Assembly (NCBI GenBank): GCA_965116155.1
Contig: OZ220488.1
Location: 1,364,001-1,428,000, forward strand
From: G965116155 sp965116155
Lineage (GTDB): Bacteria; Bdellovibrionota; Bdellovibrionia; Bdellovibrionales; UBA1609
Direction: 5' to 3'
DNA length: 64,000 bases
Shown: in pieces, positions 7,921 to 15,482 of the stretch
Numbering within the stretch: the first letter of the stretch is position 1
Layout: each line of letters opens with the position of its first letter
Notes under the pieces: model-generated
The model's database searches: none
The model's input: the letters and a program-made list of their open reading frames with translations, nothing else
What the model was told of the DNA's origin: nothing
Translations under genes and position numbers: made by a program

Positions 7921-8197
7921 CCGGCGCTATCAGATAGACTGCGTAGGGCTGAGGACATTTTTGTTGGCACTTTTATGCTTGCGCCAAAAACCCTGCAAAA
8001 TGAAGGGTTCTTTAGTGCACGAAATATTCAGCCTGGTGCAGGTTTTGCGTGTTAGCCCCTGGTGCTGAAGTATGTTCTCCAGCTGACTCTGGCGCGTCTG
8101 CGTAAGGCGTAAAAATGTAGAGCTCGTTAAGATACAGTATTAAAACCCTAATAGGGCATGAGTACGCGACAGCCGGAAGCCGGAGAACATACTTCAG
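7921..8197. repeat. Hairpin repeat region bordering the AAA+ gene 3' end
   Basis: Repeat fragments (CTATCAGATAGACTGCGTAGG; GGCACTTTTATGCTTGCGC) lead into a hairpin with perfect 16-base arms CTGAAGTATGTTCTCC (8065-8080) and GGAGAACATACTTCAG (8182-8197). The right arm overlaps the stop codon of the AAA+ ATPase gene (TGA at 8196-8194 on the minus strand). The roughly 100-bp loop has no recognisable gene. Confidence 0.65.
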
Positions 8198-10773
8198 TCA
8201 CGATAAATAACCTCGTACTTAAATTGTACTTTGCTAAAGTCTGACTCATCGGGGTTTATAGGTGTTGCCCTTACGCGGTCTCCTTTTTTAACTGCAAGAG
8301 CCACTTGTTCTTCGATGCCGCTGTCGTTTGTTGTAAAATATCCTTTATTTAAAGCTGCTTCTATTTGAGGTTTTATTGTAGCATTTATACTTTCTACTGC
8401 GTGAGACGCGTCTCTGCCAGAAGGTTCTGTGGTGCTTTTCATTATGTTTTTAGACCATTTTTCCAAATATTTTTCGTCTATTTCAAAAGTAACTTGCTTA
8501 TCATTTTTGAATTCTAAGACCTTTGCATCTAGGTCGCGCTTTAATATATGCTTAAGAGCTCCATCACTTATGGGATCTGCTTTTACCCAGTAAGGTATGC
8601 GGTCAGCAAAAGGCTTCACTATAGTATCCATATTATAAGAAGCTTTTTCATCCATCTTGAGTTTTGTTATTAGCATAGATTTATCTATTTTTTTATCAAC
8701 GTCTTTAAATAAATTGGATGTTATAATAACAATACGCCCCCTCATGTCGGTTGCAAAATCTTTTGTTAAGCTGTCCACTTTTTTGCCTTCGAAAAGAGGC
8801 AAAAAGAAGCTAAAAGCATTTTGGTGAGCTTTTTCGAATTCATCCAGCAGAACCAATACCTCTTTGTCGCTGTTAAAAAGTTGTCTTAAGAAAAAATGAG
8901 AATCCCTACCAACAAATCCTGGAGCAGGTCCTGAAAGCGCCCGCACGGCCTCTTCAGTATTAAGCTGTGCCATATCTACCTTTAGTAATAAATTGTTGTT
9001 GGGCGATTGTTTTGTTTTAACTGCATGCCCAAACCACTCTGCCAATGAGGTTTTTCCAGACCCTGGGTCTCCTGCAACAAAAATCACCTGGGGCTTGCCA
9101 TTAGGGTCTGCTAAAATATTCTTATATGCGTTCCGTACTGCATTTTTGTACGCTGAATTCCCATAAACTTTTTCTTCTAGGAATTCCATTACTTTTTGTA
9201 TTTTTTTAGATGTTTGGTTCTCTAAAATATCAGCCATAGGTTTTTTCATATTATGGCTTAGGTGAAAAAATGCCTCATTCTTATCAATTTTTAAATAGGC
9301 TTGCACTGCGTCTGCTAGCGCATGGTTTTCAGCATCACTAGCTTTTAGGTGTATAATATTTTCGAATTTTTTTGTTATTTGGTTATTTAACAAAGTTTCT
9401 TTCTTGAAGATTTCCTCTTGTTTTTTAATTATTTGTTCTAATCGCTTTACCTCTTTTTTGCTTTCAAATCCATTTGGGTTTTTTGCTGCAATTTTTTTCC
9501 ATTCCTCTAGGTCAGACTTTGCCTCTCGCATCCTTCTGGCGGCTATTTCTGCATTATAACTATATATGCCAGCAGATTTTTCTCCATTAAAAAAACTTAG
9601 CATTTTTTGTGATTTTGTTTCATAAAGCTCTTTTAAAAAATTCGTATAATCACTCTGCGTGAAGCTGCCGTTTGATATTTCTTTTAAACGATCAAATATA
9701 GTCTCTAGGTCGCTATCACTTACAAAGGGGTCAATATTATCAAAATCCAAGCCATTTAATTCATGCATGGCCAAAAAATCGTCTAAATACTCCTTATCAA
9801 GGGCGCTTCTTTTATTCTTTAAAAAATCAAAGATTTCCTTTTTTGTTGGAGGTTCTATATGCAAGGTGTTTGTATTTTTAGCAAAAGAATTTTCTGATCT
9901 GCTAGCTGCTGCGTTTATAGACTTTGCTTCCTCATTTGTGCCAGGAGCTTGCAAGTGTTTGAAATTTTCCAGACCTGATAGTTTTGCATCTGATGATTTT
10001 ATTATAATATTGTACTTTGTGTCTTGAGGTTTTAATTTTTTATTTAATGATGTATATATCTTTTTAAGGCTTTCTGGAGTTAAATCTTTAGCATTAGGAA
10101 TGTGTATTAAAAATAATTCTTTTTGTGCTTCTAATAGGTATTTTTCATGTATTGATGCGTTGCTTATTTCATCTTTAATATTATTTTTTATATTGCCTAT
10201 TGCTTCACTCACTTGCTCAAAAGCCCATTCTCCAGCGTCTTCATTTTGAAGCAAAGTTTTTGTGTCCAAAGGTATTATGTGAACAGCTCTACTTATGTGT
10301 TTTATTTTTTCTCTTTCAATAACCGTGTTTATAAGGCCATCCATTTCTGCTTGGCTGATTGTGTTGCTAGGAAGTGGCTCGGCACCAGGGTATTTTACTT
10401 GTACGTCATTTATGCGGTTTGTTGTCAGCTCTGTAATTTCTTCTATAGTTCCTTTTTGGCCACTAATAAATATGACCTCTCCACTCCCATCTATTTTTGC
10501 AGCTAGTTGGGTTGTTTCTTTGCCTAAATTAAAAGAAGAATTAATATTTTTGTGATTAAACGTTCGCCTAGCTGCCTTGGCTACATCTATCGCGGCATTA
10601 TCTGCTTTGTTTAGCACGTTAGGCAATGCATTAAAAAAATCGGCGCCCCATGCCAAAAGCCCCCTCATGGCACGGAATCTTGAAGCGTGCGAGTGCGTGA
10701 TAGGAGCATTTATTGTGACAAAACAAAGTAAAAACAAAGGCAGTATTTTTAGCAGGCGCAACTTCATGTTCAA
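8194..10773 (-). CDS. Exported ClpB/ClpA-like AAA+ ATPase with long N-terminal coiled region
   Basis: An 859-residue protein with a clear signal peptide (basic start, hydrophobic 'LPLFLLCFV', cleavage after 'HSHA' near residue 30). Residues about 30-520 are lysine/glutamate-rich and largely helical, with no recognised domain. The C-terminal third is one AAA+ module of the Clp D2 type: Walker A 'GDPGSGKTS' (about 567), Walker B 'VLVLLDEFEKAH' (about 640), sensor 1 'IVIITSN' (about 683), arginine finger 'FADRIPYW' (about 722), then a small C-terminal domain. An AAA+ ATPase behind a signal peptide is odd because the periplasm lacks ATP; secretion into another cell, or a mis-assigned start, are alternatives. 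Base composition is visibly more AT-rich than its neighbours, hinting at acquisition. It follows a small exported protein by 15 bases. Confidence 0.8.
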   Translation of the reverse strand: MNMKLRLLKILPLFLLCFVTINAPITHSHASRFRAMRGLLAWGADFFNALPNVLNKADNAAIDVAKAARRTFNHKNINSSFNLGKETTQLAAKIDGSGEVIFISGQKGTIEEITELTTNRINDVQVKYPGAEPLPSNTISQAEMDGLINTVIEREKIKHISRAVHIIPLDTKTLLQNEDAGEWAFEQVSEAIGNIKNNIKDEISNASIHEKYLLEAQKELFLIHIPNAKDLTPESLKKIYTSLNKKLKPQDTKYNIIIKSSDAKLSGLENFKHLQAPGTNEEAKSINAAASRSENSFAKNTNTLHIEPPTKKEIFDFLKNKRSALDKEYLDDFLAMHELNGLDFDNIDPFVSDSDLETIFDRLKEISNGSFTQSDYTNFLKELYETKSQKMLSFFNGEKSAGIYSYNAEIAARRMREAKSDLEEWKKIAAKNPNGFESKKEVKRLEQIIKKQEEIFKKETLLNNQITKKFENIIHLKASDAENHALADAVQAYLKIDKNEAFFHLSHNMKKPMADILENQTSKKIQKVMEFLEEKVYGNSAYKNAVRNAYKNILADPNGKPQVIFVAGDPGSGKTSLAEWFGHAVKTKQSPNNNLLLKVDMAQLNTEEAVRALSGPAPGFVGRDSHFFLRQLFNSDKEVLVLLDEFEKAHQNAFSFFLPLFEGKKVDSLTKDFATDMRGRIVIITSNLFKDVDKKIDKSMLITKLKMDEKASYNMDTIVKPFADRIPYWVKADPISDGALKHILKRDLDAKVLEFKNDKQVTFEIDEKYLEKWSKNIMKSTTEPSGRDASHAVESINATIKPQIEAALNKGYFTTNDSGIEEQVALAVKKGDRVRATPINPDESDFSKVQFKYEVIYRD

Positions 10774-10788
10774 TCTCCTTTGTAATAA

Positions 10789-11319
10789 CTAGTGGATGGT
10801 GGGCTTTAAAAGATCTAAGCAGCTTTCGAAATTGGACTCCTTTTTTTTGTGGCGATCTAGGCGAGTTTGCTGGCGAATCTGTTCATGCAGCTCTTCTCTT
10901 GTGCTTTCTATTATGGATTGTACTTCTTCTTCTGATGGGTAGATTTCGTCCAAATACTCTAAAAACTTCTCGTCCAATAGCAGTGCTCGTTTTTCTAAAT
11001 CTTGGTCAGCCTGTGATTCTGCCTCTTCTCGTATAAAATCCTCTACTGCTTCTAAGTATTCCTGTTCTGCGAGCTCTCCTTTGATTTTTGCAATTTTTGC
11101 ATGCAGCGCTTGACGCATGTGTGGCAGCATTTTTTTAACTTTTTCCTCTAGTGCTTTTCTGTCCTCTAAAAAATCCTTTCCAATGGGGGACTGTAAAAAT
11201 TCCTCCATCATAGCATTAGCAGAATCTTCTAAGTCTTGGTTTGCTTGAGCAAGGTTAAAAACACAAAGCGCCAGGACTAAGAAAAATGATACGACCCTTA
11301 AAATTAGCTGGCTTAGCAT
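10789..11319 (-). CDS. Small exported helical protein, operon partner of AAA+ ATPase
   Basis: A 176-residue protein of no family I recognise. It has a signal peptide (hydrophobic 'VVSFFLVLALCVF', cleavage after 'AQA' near residue 27). The rest is highly charged and predicted helical, rich in glutamate and lysine, with one cysteine near the C-terminus. A strong ribosome-binding site AAAGGAGGA lies seven bases before the ATG. Fifteen bases separate it from the AAA+ gene, so it is the first gene of a two-gene operon and may be an adaptor or substrate of that ATPase (inference). A 5-bp microsatellite lies 74-131 bases upstream of its start, in promoter position. Confidence 0.8.
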   Translation of the reverse strand: MLSQLILRVVSFFLVLALCVFNLAQANQDLEDSANAMMEEFLQSPIGKDFLEDRKALEEKVKKMLPHMRQALHAKIAKIKGELAEQEYLEAVEDFIREEAESQADQDLEKRALLLDEKFLEYLDEIYPSEEEVQSIIESTREELHEQIRQQTRLDRHKKKESNFESCLDLLKPTIH

Positions 11320-11392
11320 ATAGATCCTCCTTTAGAACTTGCGCTCCTTTTTTAATGACAAAATTTAAAGCTGTGACACTCTTTTATATTAC

Positions 11393-11450
11393 GAAAGGAA
11401 AGGAAAGGAAAGGAAAGGAAAGGAAAGGAAAGGAAAGGAAAGGAAAGGAA
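11393..11450. repeat. Pentanucleotide microsatellite (GAAAG)n upstream of the AAA+ operon
   Basis: Fifty-eight bases of uninterrupted GAAAG repeat (about 11.6 units; CTTTC on the operon's strand). On the minus strand it is followed at once by a TAATAT -10-like hexamer (about 11387-11382), so the -35 position falls inside the repeat. The layout fits a phase-variable promoter. Translation across the tract gives only low-complexity KGKER. Confidence 0.9.
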
Positions 11451-11530
11451 GTTTGTAGAATTTTCTCACTGGCACAGAGAACGGCCCTCCAAGCGCATAC
11501 TAAGCGATACGGGCTGCTCAAATAAATATT

Positions 11531-11648
11531 ATGCGCCTATACAGCCCCTTGTGCACTGGAATATGTTTCGTGTGTGGAGCAAGCCTAATTATTAGAGCTC
11601 TTTCTGCAACTAGAAACAGTTTGTGTTGCTCCTGTTATAATGTGTATG
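11531..11648 (+). pseudogene. Possible 5' remnant of a ComF-like zinc-ribbon gene
   Basis: The first 38 codons read like the N-terminal double zinc ribbon of ComF-type phosphoribosyltransferases: 'SPLCTGICFVCGASL' and, 17 residues on, 'LCCSCYN'. The frame then runs into the hairpin repeat at 11649 and loses any resemblance. There is no phosphoribosyltransferase domain in the window. This could be a real gene fragment cut off by the repeat or chance cysteine spacing; confidence is low. Confidence 0.3.
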
Positions 11649-11816
11649 CCCACTTAAACTGGTATATACTCTGGGCGATTCTGGGCGCCTTGCTCGATCG
11701 GCAAGCATGTGGTGCGGCCAAGGTGCTTGTGTGGATTGACGATTTTTTTGGATATGAGTTGCGCACCAGCCCGAGCCCACAGAGTATATACCAGTTTAAG
11801 TGGGCTAGCGCTCTAA
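11649..11816. repeat. Large hairpin repeat ending in the glyA stop codon
   Basis: Left arm starts CCCACTTAAACTGGTATATA and continues CTCTGGG (11649-11675). The right arm, CCCACAGAGTATATACC then AGTTTAAGTGGG (11776-11804), is its complement with a two-base bulge. It is followed directly by CTAGCGCTCTAA (11805-11816), whose minus-strand TAG is the glyA stop. The loop holds further stems (GGTGCGG...CGCACC). Likely a terminator for glyA. The stretch from 11451 to 11648 otherwise shows only the possible ComF fragment. Confidence 0.8.
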
Positions 11817-13052
11817 CCTTGCTGGCGCTGGGAAATTAGCACAGAGCTTTAGCACTTGCTCGCGTAAGGCTGTAGGGTTTTTGGTTGTGTCTTTTAAAGC
11901 CTCTGCAATAAAGTGAGCAATTTGCTGCATTTCTTTTATCCCCATAGAGCGCGACGTCAGAGCCGGCGTTCCCAACCTTAAACCACTTGTTATAAAGGGA
12001 GGGCGTTTTTCGCCAGGCACGGTGTTTTTGTTGGTAGTAATACCCACTTGCTCCAAACGTTCCTGAGCCTCTAAACCCGTAAGCCCTTTAAAAGTTCCAT
12101 TAGAAAAATCTATAAGCAACAAATGGTTGTCTGTGCCACCCGTTAAAATACAAAACCCCAAGTCCTCAAGGCTCTTTGCCAGAGTTTGTGCGTTTTCAAT
12201 AACTTTTTGGCAATAAGTTTTAAACTCCGCAGTTAAAGCCTCACCAAAAGCCACTGCCTTAGCCGCAACAATATGTTGCAAAGGCCCACCTTGTATGCCG
12301 GGAAAAATTTTAGCATCCACCTTTTTGGCCCACTCAGACTTACACAAAATCAACCCACCCCTAGGGCCGCGAAGGGTTTTGTGCGTGGTGCTGGTAACAC
12401 AATCCGCATAAGGCACAGGGCTAGGGTGTAAATCCGTTGCTACAAGCCCCGCAATATGAGCCATATCGACTACAAATTTTGCTCCCACACTTTGGGCAAT
12501 ATGTGACAATTTTTGAAAGTCCATTGTTCTAGGGTACGCAGAATGTCCCCCTATTAAAATATGCGGACGCACCTCCCGGGCCCGCCGCTCCACTAGCTCA
12601 TAATCCAGCAATCCACCTTCGCCCAAACCATAACTGTGGGCCTCGTACAAAAAACCACTAAAATTCACTTTGGCGCCGTGGGTGAGATGCCCACCACTTG
12701 CTAGATCTAAACCCATAATGCGGCTCCCTGGAGGCGCAAGGGCCAAAAAAGCCGCCATATTGGCCTGCGAGCCCGAATGCGGCTGCACATTGGCATGCTC
12801 CGCCCCCTGAAACAGCTGCTTAGCTCTTTGTATGCCCAGCGACTCTATGGAATCCACAAACTCACACCCCCCATAGTAGCGCTTACCCGGGTAGCCCTCG
12901 GCGTACTTATTGGTCAGCACGCTCCCTGTGGCCTGCAGTACAGCCAGAGAGACATAGTTTTCAGACGCAATAAGCTCCAAGCCCTGCGTTTGGCGCTGCA
13001 GCTCTTTTTGCAAAAGCTGCGCAATTTTAGGATCCTGAGCTAAAAGGTCCAT
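11805..13052 (-). CDS. glyA: Serine hydroxymethyltransferase
   Basis: PLP enzyme interconverting serine and glycine with tetrahydrofolate, the main one-carbon source. 415 residues, normal length. Family marks: 'LELIASENYVS' near residue 25, 'TNKYAEGYPGKRYYGGCEFVD' region around 50-70, 'HADVVTSTTHKT' represented here by 'YADCVTSTTHKTLRGPRGG' (about 217-235, with the PLP lysine in THK), and 'GIQGGPLQHIVAAKAVAF' (about 254-271). The last four codons TTA GAG CGC TAG are the repeat end motif, so the protein's LER tail is repeat-encoded. No riboswitch is evident in the 140-base upstream gap. Confidence 0.96.
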   Translation of the reverse strand: MDLLAQDPKIAQLLQKELQRQTQGLELIASENYVSLAVLQATGSVLTNKYAEGYPGKRYYGGCEFVDSIESLGIQRAKQLFQGAEHANVQPHSGSQANMAAFLALAPPGSRIMGLDLASGGHLTHGAKVNFSGFLYEAHSYGLGEGGLLDYELVERRAREVRPHILIGGHSAYPRTMDFQKLSHIAQSVGAKFVVDMAHIAGLVATDLHPSPVPYADCVTSTTHKTLRGPRGGLILCKSEWAKKVDAKIFPGIQGGPLQHIVAAKAVAFGEALTAEFKTYCQKVIENAQTLAKSLEDLGFCILTGGTDNHLLLIDFSNGTFKGLTGLEAQERLEQVGITTNKNTVPGEKRPPFITSGLRLGTPALTSRSMGIKEMQQIAHFIAEALKDTTKNPTALREQVLKLCANFPAPARLER

Positions 13053-13249
13053 ACAAGGCTCCTATTAAGGCTTTTTGTAGGGCCCATCATACTAACCCCC
13101 CAGCAAGCGCTTGTAAAAGGCCTTAGAGCCTTGGTGCGGGGCATTGTGGCCTCGGGCTTGCATGTCTTATTGCACTGTGTCTATGACTCAATGCCTTGCT
13201 TGTGCCACACTTTTTAAAGGCCGGGAAAATTTTTAGGAGAAAAAGTCTT

Positions 13250-13840
13250 ATGTCAGTTGTGCGGTTGTATTTTTTGGCTCTTTTAATTGCTTGCCCGGTT
13301 GTGCTTATAGCGGCGCCTTTGCTTCAGCCCTTGCAGGCTCAGCCAGGCGGCCCGTGTGTGGCCTTATTAAAAGCGCCTTCTGCGCGCGGGGGTGCGCCTC
13401 TGCGTGTGCGCATTGCGATATCTGCGCCTGAGATGTCTGAGGCCGGGCAGGTGTTGGCAGAAACCAGAAGGCTGTTAGATTTGGTGAAAGCAGAGCCTAA
13501 AGAAAGGCACCGTCTTAAGGCTTTTATTCGCGATTTGCTGCGGCCTAAGGCTCTTGGCGGCAAGGCGCCGGAGACGGGTTTTCCGCAAAGTCTAAAACTT
13601 ATAGCCCAAGAGGCGCCCATGGGTATGCTGATGTATTTGGTATCGTACAACACCTTAACTCCCTATGTGTTGGAGCATCATCCTATAGTGACGCGTATTA
13701 TCAGCTTGCGTGCTGTTGAAAACTTCGATACAGACCTAAGAGATTACCTGTGGCGTTTGGGGTACTTGAACTTGCCTGGGGTGTTTTTGGCGCATCCTAC
13801 GCTTCCGATTAACTTTAAAAAGTTAAGACCAAAGCGTTAA
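13250..13840 (+). CDS. Exported protein of unknown function
   Basis: About 196 residues, not recognised. The frame opens at 13196, but ATG 13250 is chosen because AGGAG sits ten bases before it and a signal peptide begins there ('YFLALLIACPVVLIAAPLL', cleavage near 'LQA'). The mature part has an arginine/leucine-rich helical segment (ETRRLLDLV, RLKAFIRDLL) and a C-terminal half with 'LMYLVSYNTLTPYVLEHHP' and 'DYLWRLGYLNLPGVF'. No cysteine pair or known motif. It precedes the next gene by 31 bases on the same strand and may be co-transcribed with it. Confidence 0.65.
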   Translation: MSVVRLYFLALLIACPVVLIAAPLLQPLQAQPGGPCVALLKAPSARGGAPLRVRIAISAPEMSEAGQVLAETRRLLDLVKAEPKERHRLKAFIRDLLRPKALGGKAPETGFPQSLKLIAQEAPMGMLMYLVSYNTLTPYVLEHHPIVTRIISLRAVENFDTDLRDYLWRLGYLNLPGVFLAHPTLPINFKKLRPKR

Positions 13841-13871
13841 CGGGCTTTTTGCATTTAAAAAATCTAAATTT

Positions 13872-14486
13872 ATGAAGGCTCAGTGTTCTAAGACTTTAGC
13901 TTTGGCCCAAAGCATTAATGAGCGTGGGGTGTATTATGGCACCTTTGCTGAGATTGGTGCGGGTCAAGAGGTGGCGCGGTATTTTTTTCAAGCGGGTTTG
14001 GCCAGTTCTACGATTGCCAAGACCATGTCGGCGTATGACAAAAATTTTAGCGATGCCATTTATGGCAAGGTGGGCAGGTTTGTGTCGCGCGAGCGTTTGG
14101 AGTGTATGTTGTCGCATGAGTACGAGCTTTTAGAGCAGCGTTTGGGGCATTTGAAAGAGAAAAAGGCGTTTTTTGTTTATGCCAACACGGTTGCGGTGCG
14201 GCCTTCGCGCCGCAGTAGTGGGGCTGAGTTGAGTGCGGAGGGGCCTTCGCACTGTTGGTGTGGCTTGAGATTTCAGCCGCAAATAGGGGCGCCTAGTGTG
14301 GATGTGGTTTTGCATTTAAAAATGCTGGACCCTACACGATTGGAGCAGCATGAGGCTTTGGGCGTTTTGGGGGTAAATTTATTGTATGCGGCATTTATGT
14401 CTAAGCAACACGAAAAAGAAGCAGCTTTTGAGGCTGCGCTGATGCGTGATTTAGCACCCGGTCGAGTGAATATTTTAAAGGACTAG
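13872..14486 (+). CDS. Truncated member of a widespread family often labelled 'TonB-dependent receptor'
   Basis: 204 residues matching from memory the N-terminal half of a soluble protein family of roughly 450-500 residues, commonly (and doubtfully) labelled TonB-dependent receptor or adenylyltransferase. Conserved stretches are 'YGTFAEIGAGQEVARYFF', 'TIAKTMSAYD', 'SDAIYG', 'FVSRERLECMLSHEY', 'FFVYANTVAVR', 'GLRFQPQ' and 'LGVLGVNLLYAAF'. The last codons ATT TTA AAG GAC TAG run into the repeat end motif TTTAAAGGACTA, and the C-terminal half of the family is absent, so truncation by a repeat is likely. Function is unknown; no transmembrane or TonB features are present. Confidence 0.6.
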   Translation: MKAQCSKTLALAQSINERGVYYGTFAEIGAGQEVARYFFQAGLASSTIAKTMSAYDKNFSDAIYGKVGRFVSRERLECMLSHEYELLEQRLGHLKEKKAFFVYANTVAVRPSRRSSGAELSAEGPSHCWCGLRFQPQIGAPSVDVVLHLKMLDPTRLEQHEALGVLGVNLLYAAFMSKQHEKEAAFEAALMRDLAPGRVNILKD

Positions 14487-14623
14487 GGTTTTGGTATGTT
14501 CAGAAGCCGCCGGAAGGCGGCATTACTAAGGGGCCACACGTGGCTCCTTAGGGAACACAGCGTGCGCAGCACAAGATAGTATCTATAAAGGTGTCTCACA
14601 CCTTTATAGATACTATCTTGTGC
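14476..14623. repeat. Three consecutive hairpins, the last mirroring the tadB 3' end
   Basis: The end motif TTTAAAGGACTA (14473-14484) is followed by three stems. They are GCCGCCGGAAGGCGGC (14506-14521), CTAAGGGGCCAC/GTGGCTCCTTAG (14526-14551), and a perfect 26-base inverted repeat with a 3-base loop: arms 14569-14594 and 14598-14623. The right arm of the last is the final coding part of tadB, from CACAAGATAGTATC to the stop. Likely bidirectional terminator. Confidence 0.85.
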
Positions 14624-15471
14624 ATGGTGTAGGCCCCAATGGCCTCAAGGGCTGCAATGATAATTAGCACAAACCACCCCAGCGTAGTGTTAAAAAGGGG
14701 TTTTACATAGTTAGGGTCGAGCAATAAAAACACAATCAGCAAAAACAAAGGTATAAGGCTTACGATAGTGCCTTGCATCACTCCTTGTGCCGTGAGGGCT
14801 TCGATTTTTTTTTCTACCTTGCGTCTTTCGCGCAAGGTTTCGGCAGTGGTGGCAAAAATTTCTGCCATATTGCCGCCTGTAGCGCTTAGCAGGTTAACGG
14901 TAATAACAAACATCTGCACATCGGGCGTGTCGATACGTTCGCTAAGGCCATTTAAGGCTTCTTCCATACTTTGCCCGAGGCGCATTTTGTTTAAAACCAA
15001 ATTAAACTCTTGGGCTATGGGGCCGTTGGTGTTAGCGCACACGCACTCCATGCATTGGGCCACGCTCAGCCCGGCAGAGACTCCGTTGGACATCATAGTC
15101 ATAGCGTTTAGCATTTGCTGTGTAAACTTTTGCACCCTTGCACGCTTTATATAAAGCAGCACAAACTTAGGCACACGTGTGGCGAGCACAGATACAGATA
15201 AACCCAAAACCAGTGCAGGCAGCGTGTGGGGTAACACAGCTAAAAATACCACCCCCCCCATGGCAAGGCTTAGAAACACCAAAAACCGAAACACCTTTTG
15301 GGGTTCTGGGGTTAAAAACAAAAACTCCATAAGCGCTACAATTTCGTCACGCTGTGCAAGAAGTTTTGCATGCACATAATTAATAAACGGTCCCAGCCAG
15401 ATGTAAACAATTACAAAAACACATAACCCTAAAAGGGCACTGCCTAAAAGCGGTGATGCTATAAGGTCCAT
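14596..15471 (-). CDS. tadB: Tad pilus/secretion inner-membrane platform protein TadB
   Basis: GspF/T2SF-domain membrane protein forming the platform of a Tad (Flp) pilus machine, driven by the TadA ATPase encoded just upstream. 291 residues: N-terminal helix, two central helices (about 58-95), a cytoplasmic T2SF domain with 'MTMMSNGVSAGLSVAQCME' (about 123-141), 'LNKMRLGQSMEEALNGLSER' (about 160-179) and 'TGGNMAEIFATTAETLRER' (about 199-217), then two C-terminal helices. The C-terminal 'MHKIVSIKV' is a normal ending. It starts 11 bases after tadZA. TadC, usually next, is missing here; a perfect hairpin copying the gene's own 3' end follows instead. Confidence 0.88.
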   Translation of the reverse strand: MDLIASPLLGSALLGLCVFVIVYIWLGPFINYVHAKLLAQRDEIVALMEFLFLTPEPQKVFRFLVFLSLAMGGVVFLAVLPHTLPALVLGLSVSVLATRVPKFVLLYIKRARVQKFTQQMLNAMTMMSNGVSAGLSVAQCMECVCANTNGPIAQEFNLVLNKMRLGQSMEEALNGLSERIDTPDVQMFVITVNLLSATGGNMAEIFATTAETLRERRKVEKKIEALTAQGVMQGTIVSLIPLFLLIVFLLLDPNYVKPLFNTTLGWFVLIIIAALEAIGAYTMHKIVSIKV

Positions 15472-15482
15472 AGGTGTAGGGG

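Noticed and set aside
7505..8068. Open frame of 187 codons across the repeat region
   Set aside because: It follows the hairpin repeats exactly, has no family resemblance, and similar frames appear wherever the same repeats occur, so it is a by-product of repeat DNA.
11286..11525. Open frame with KGKER repeats over the microsatellite
   Set aside because: It is a translation of the GAAAG tract and overlaps the start of a convincing gene on the other strand.
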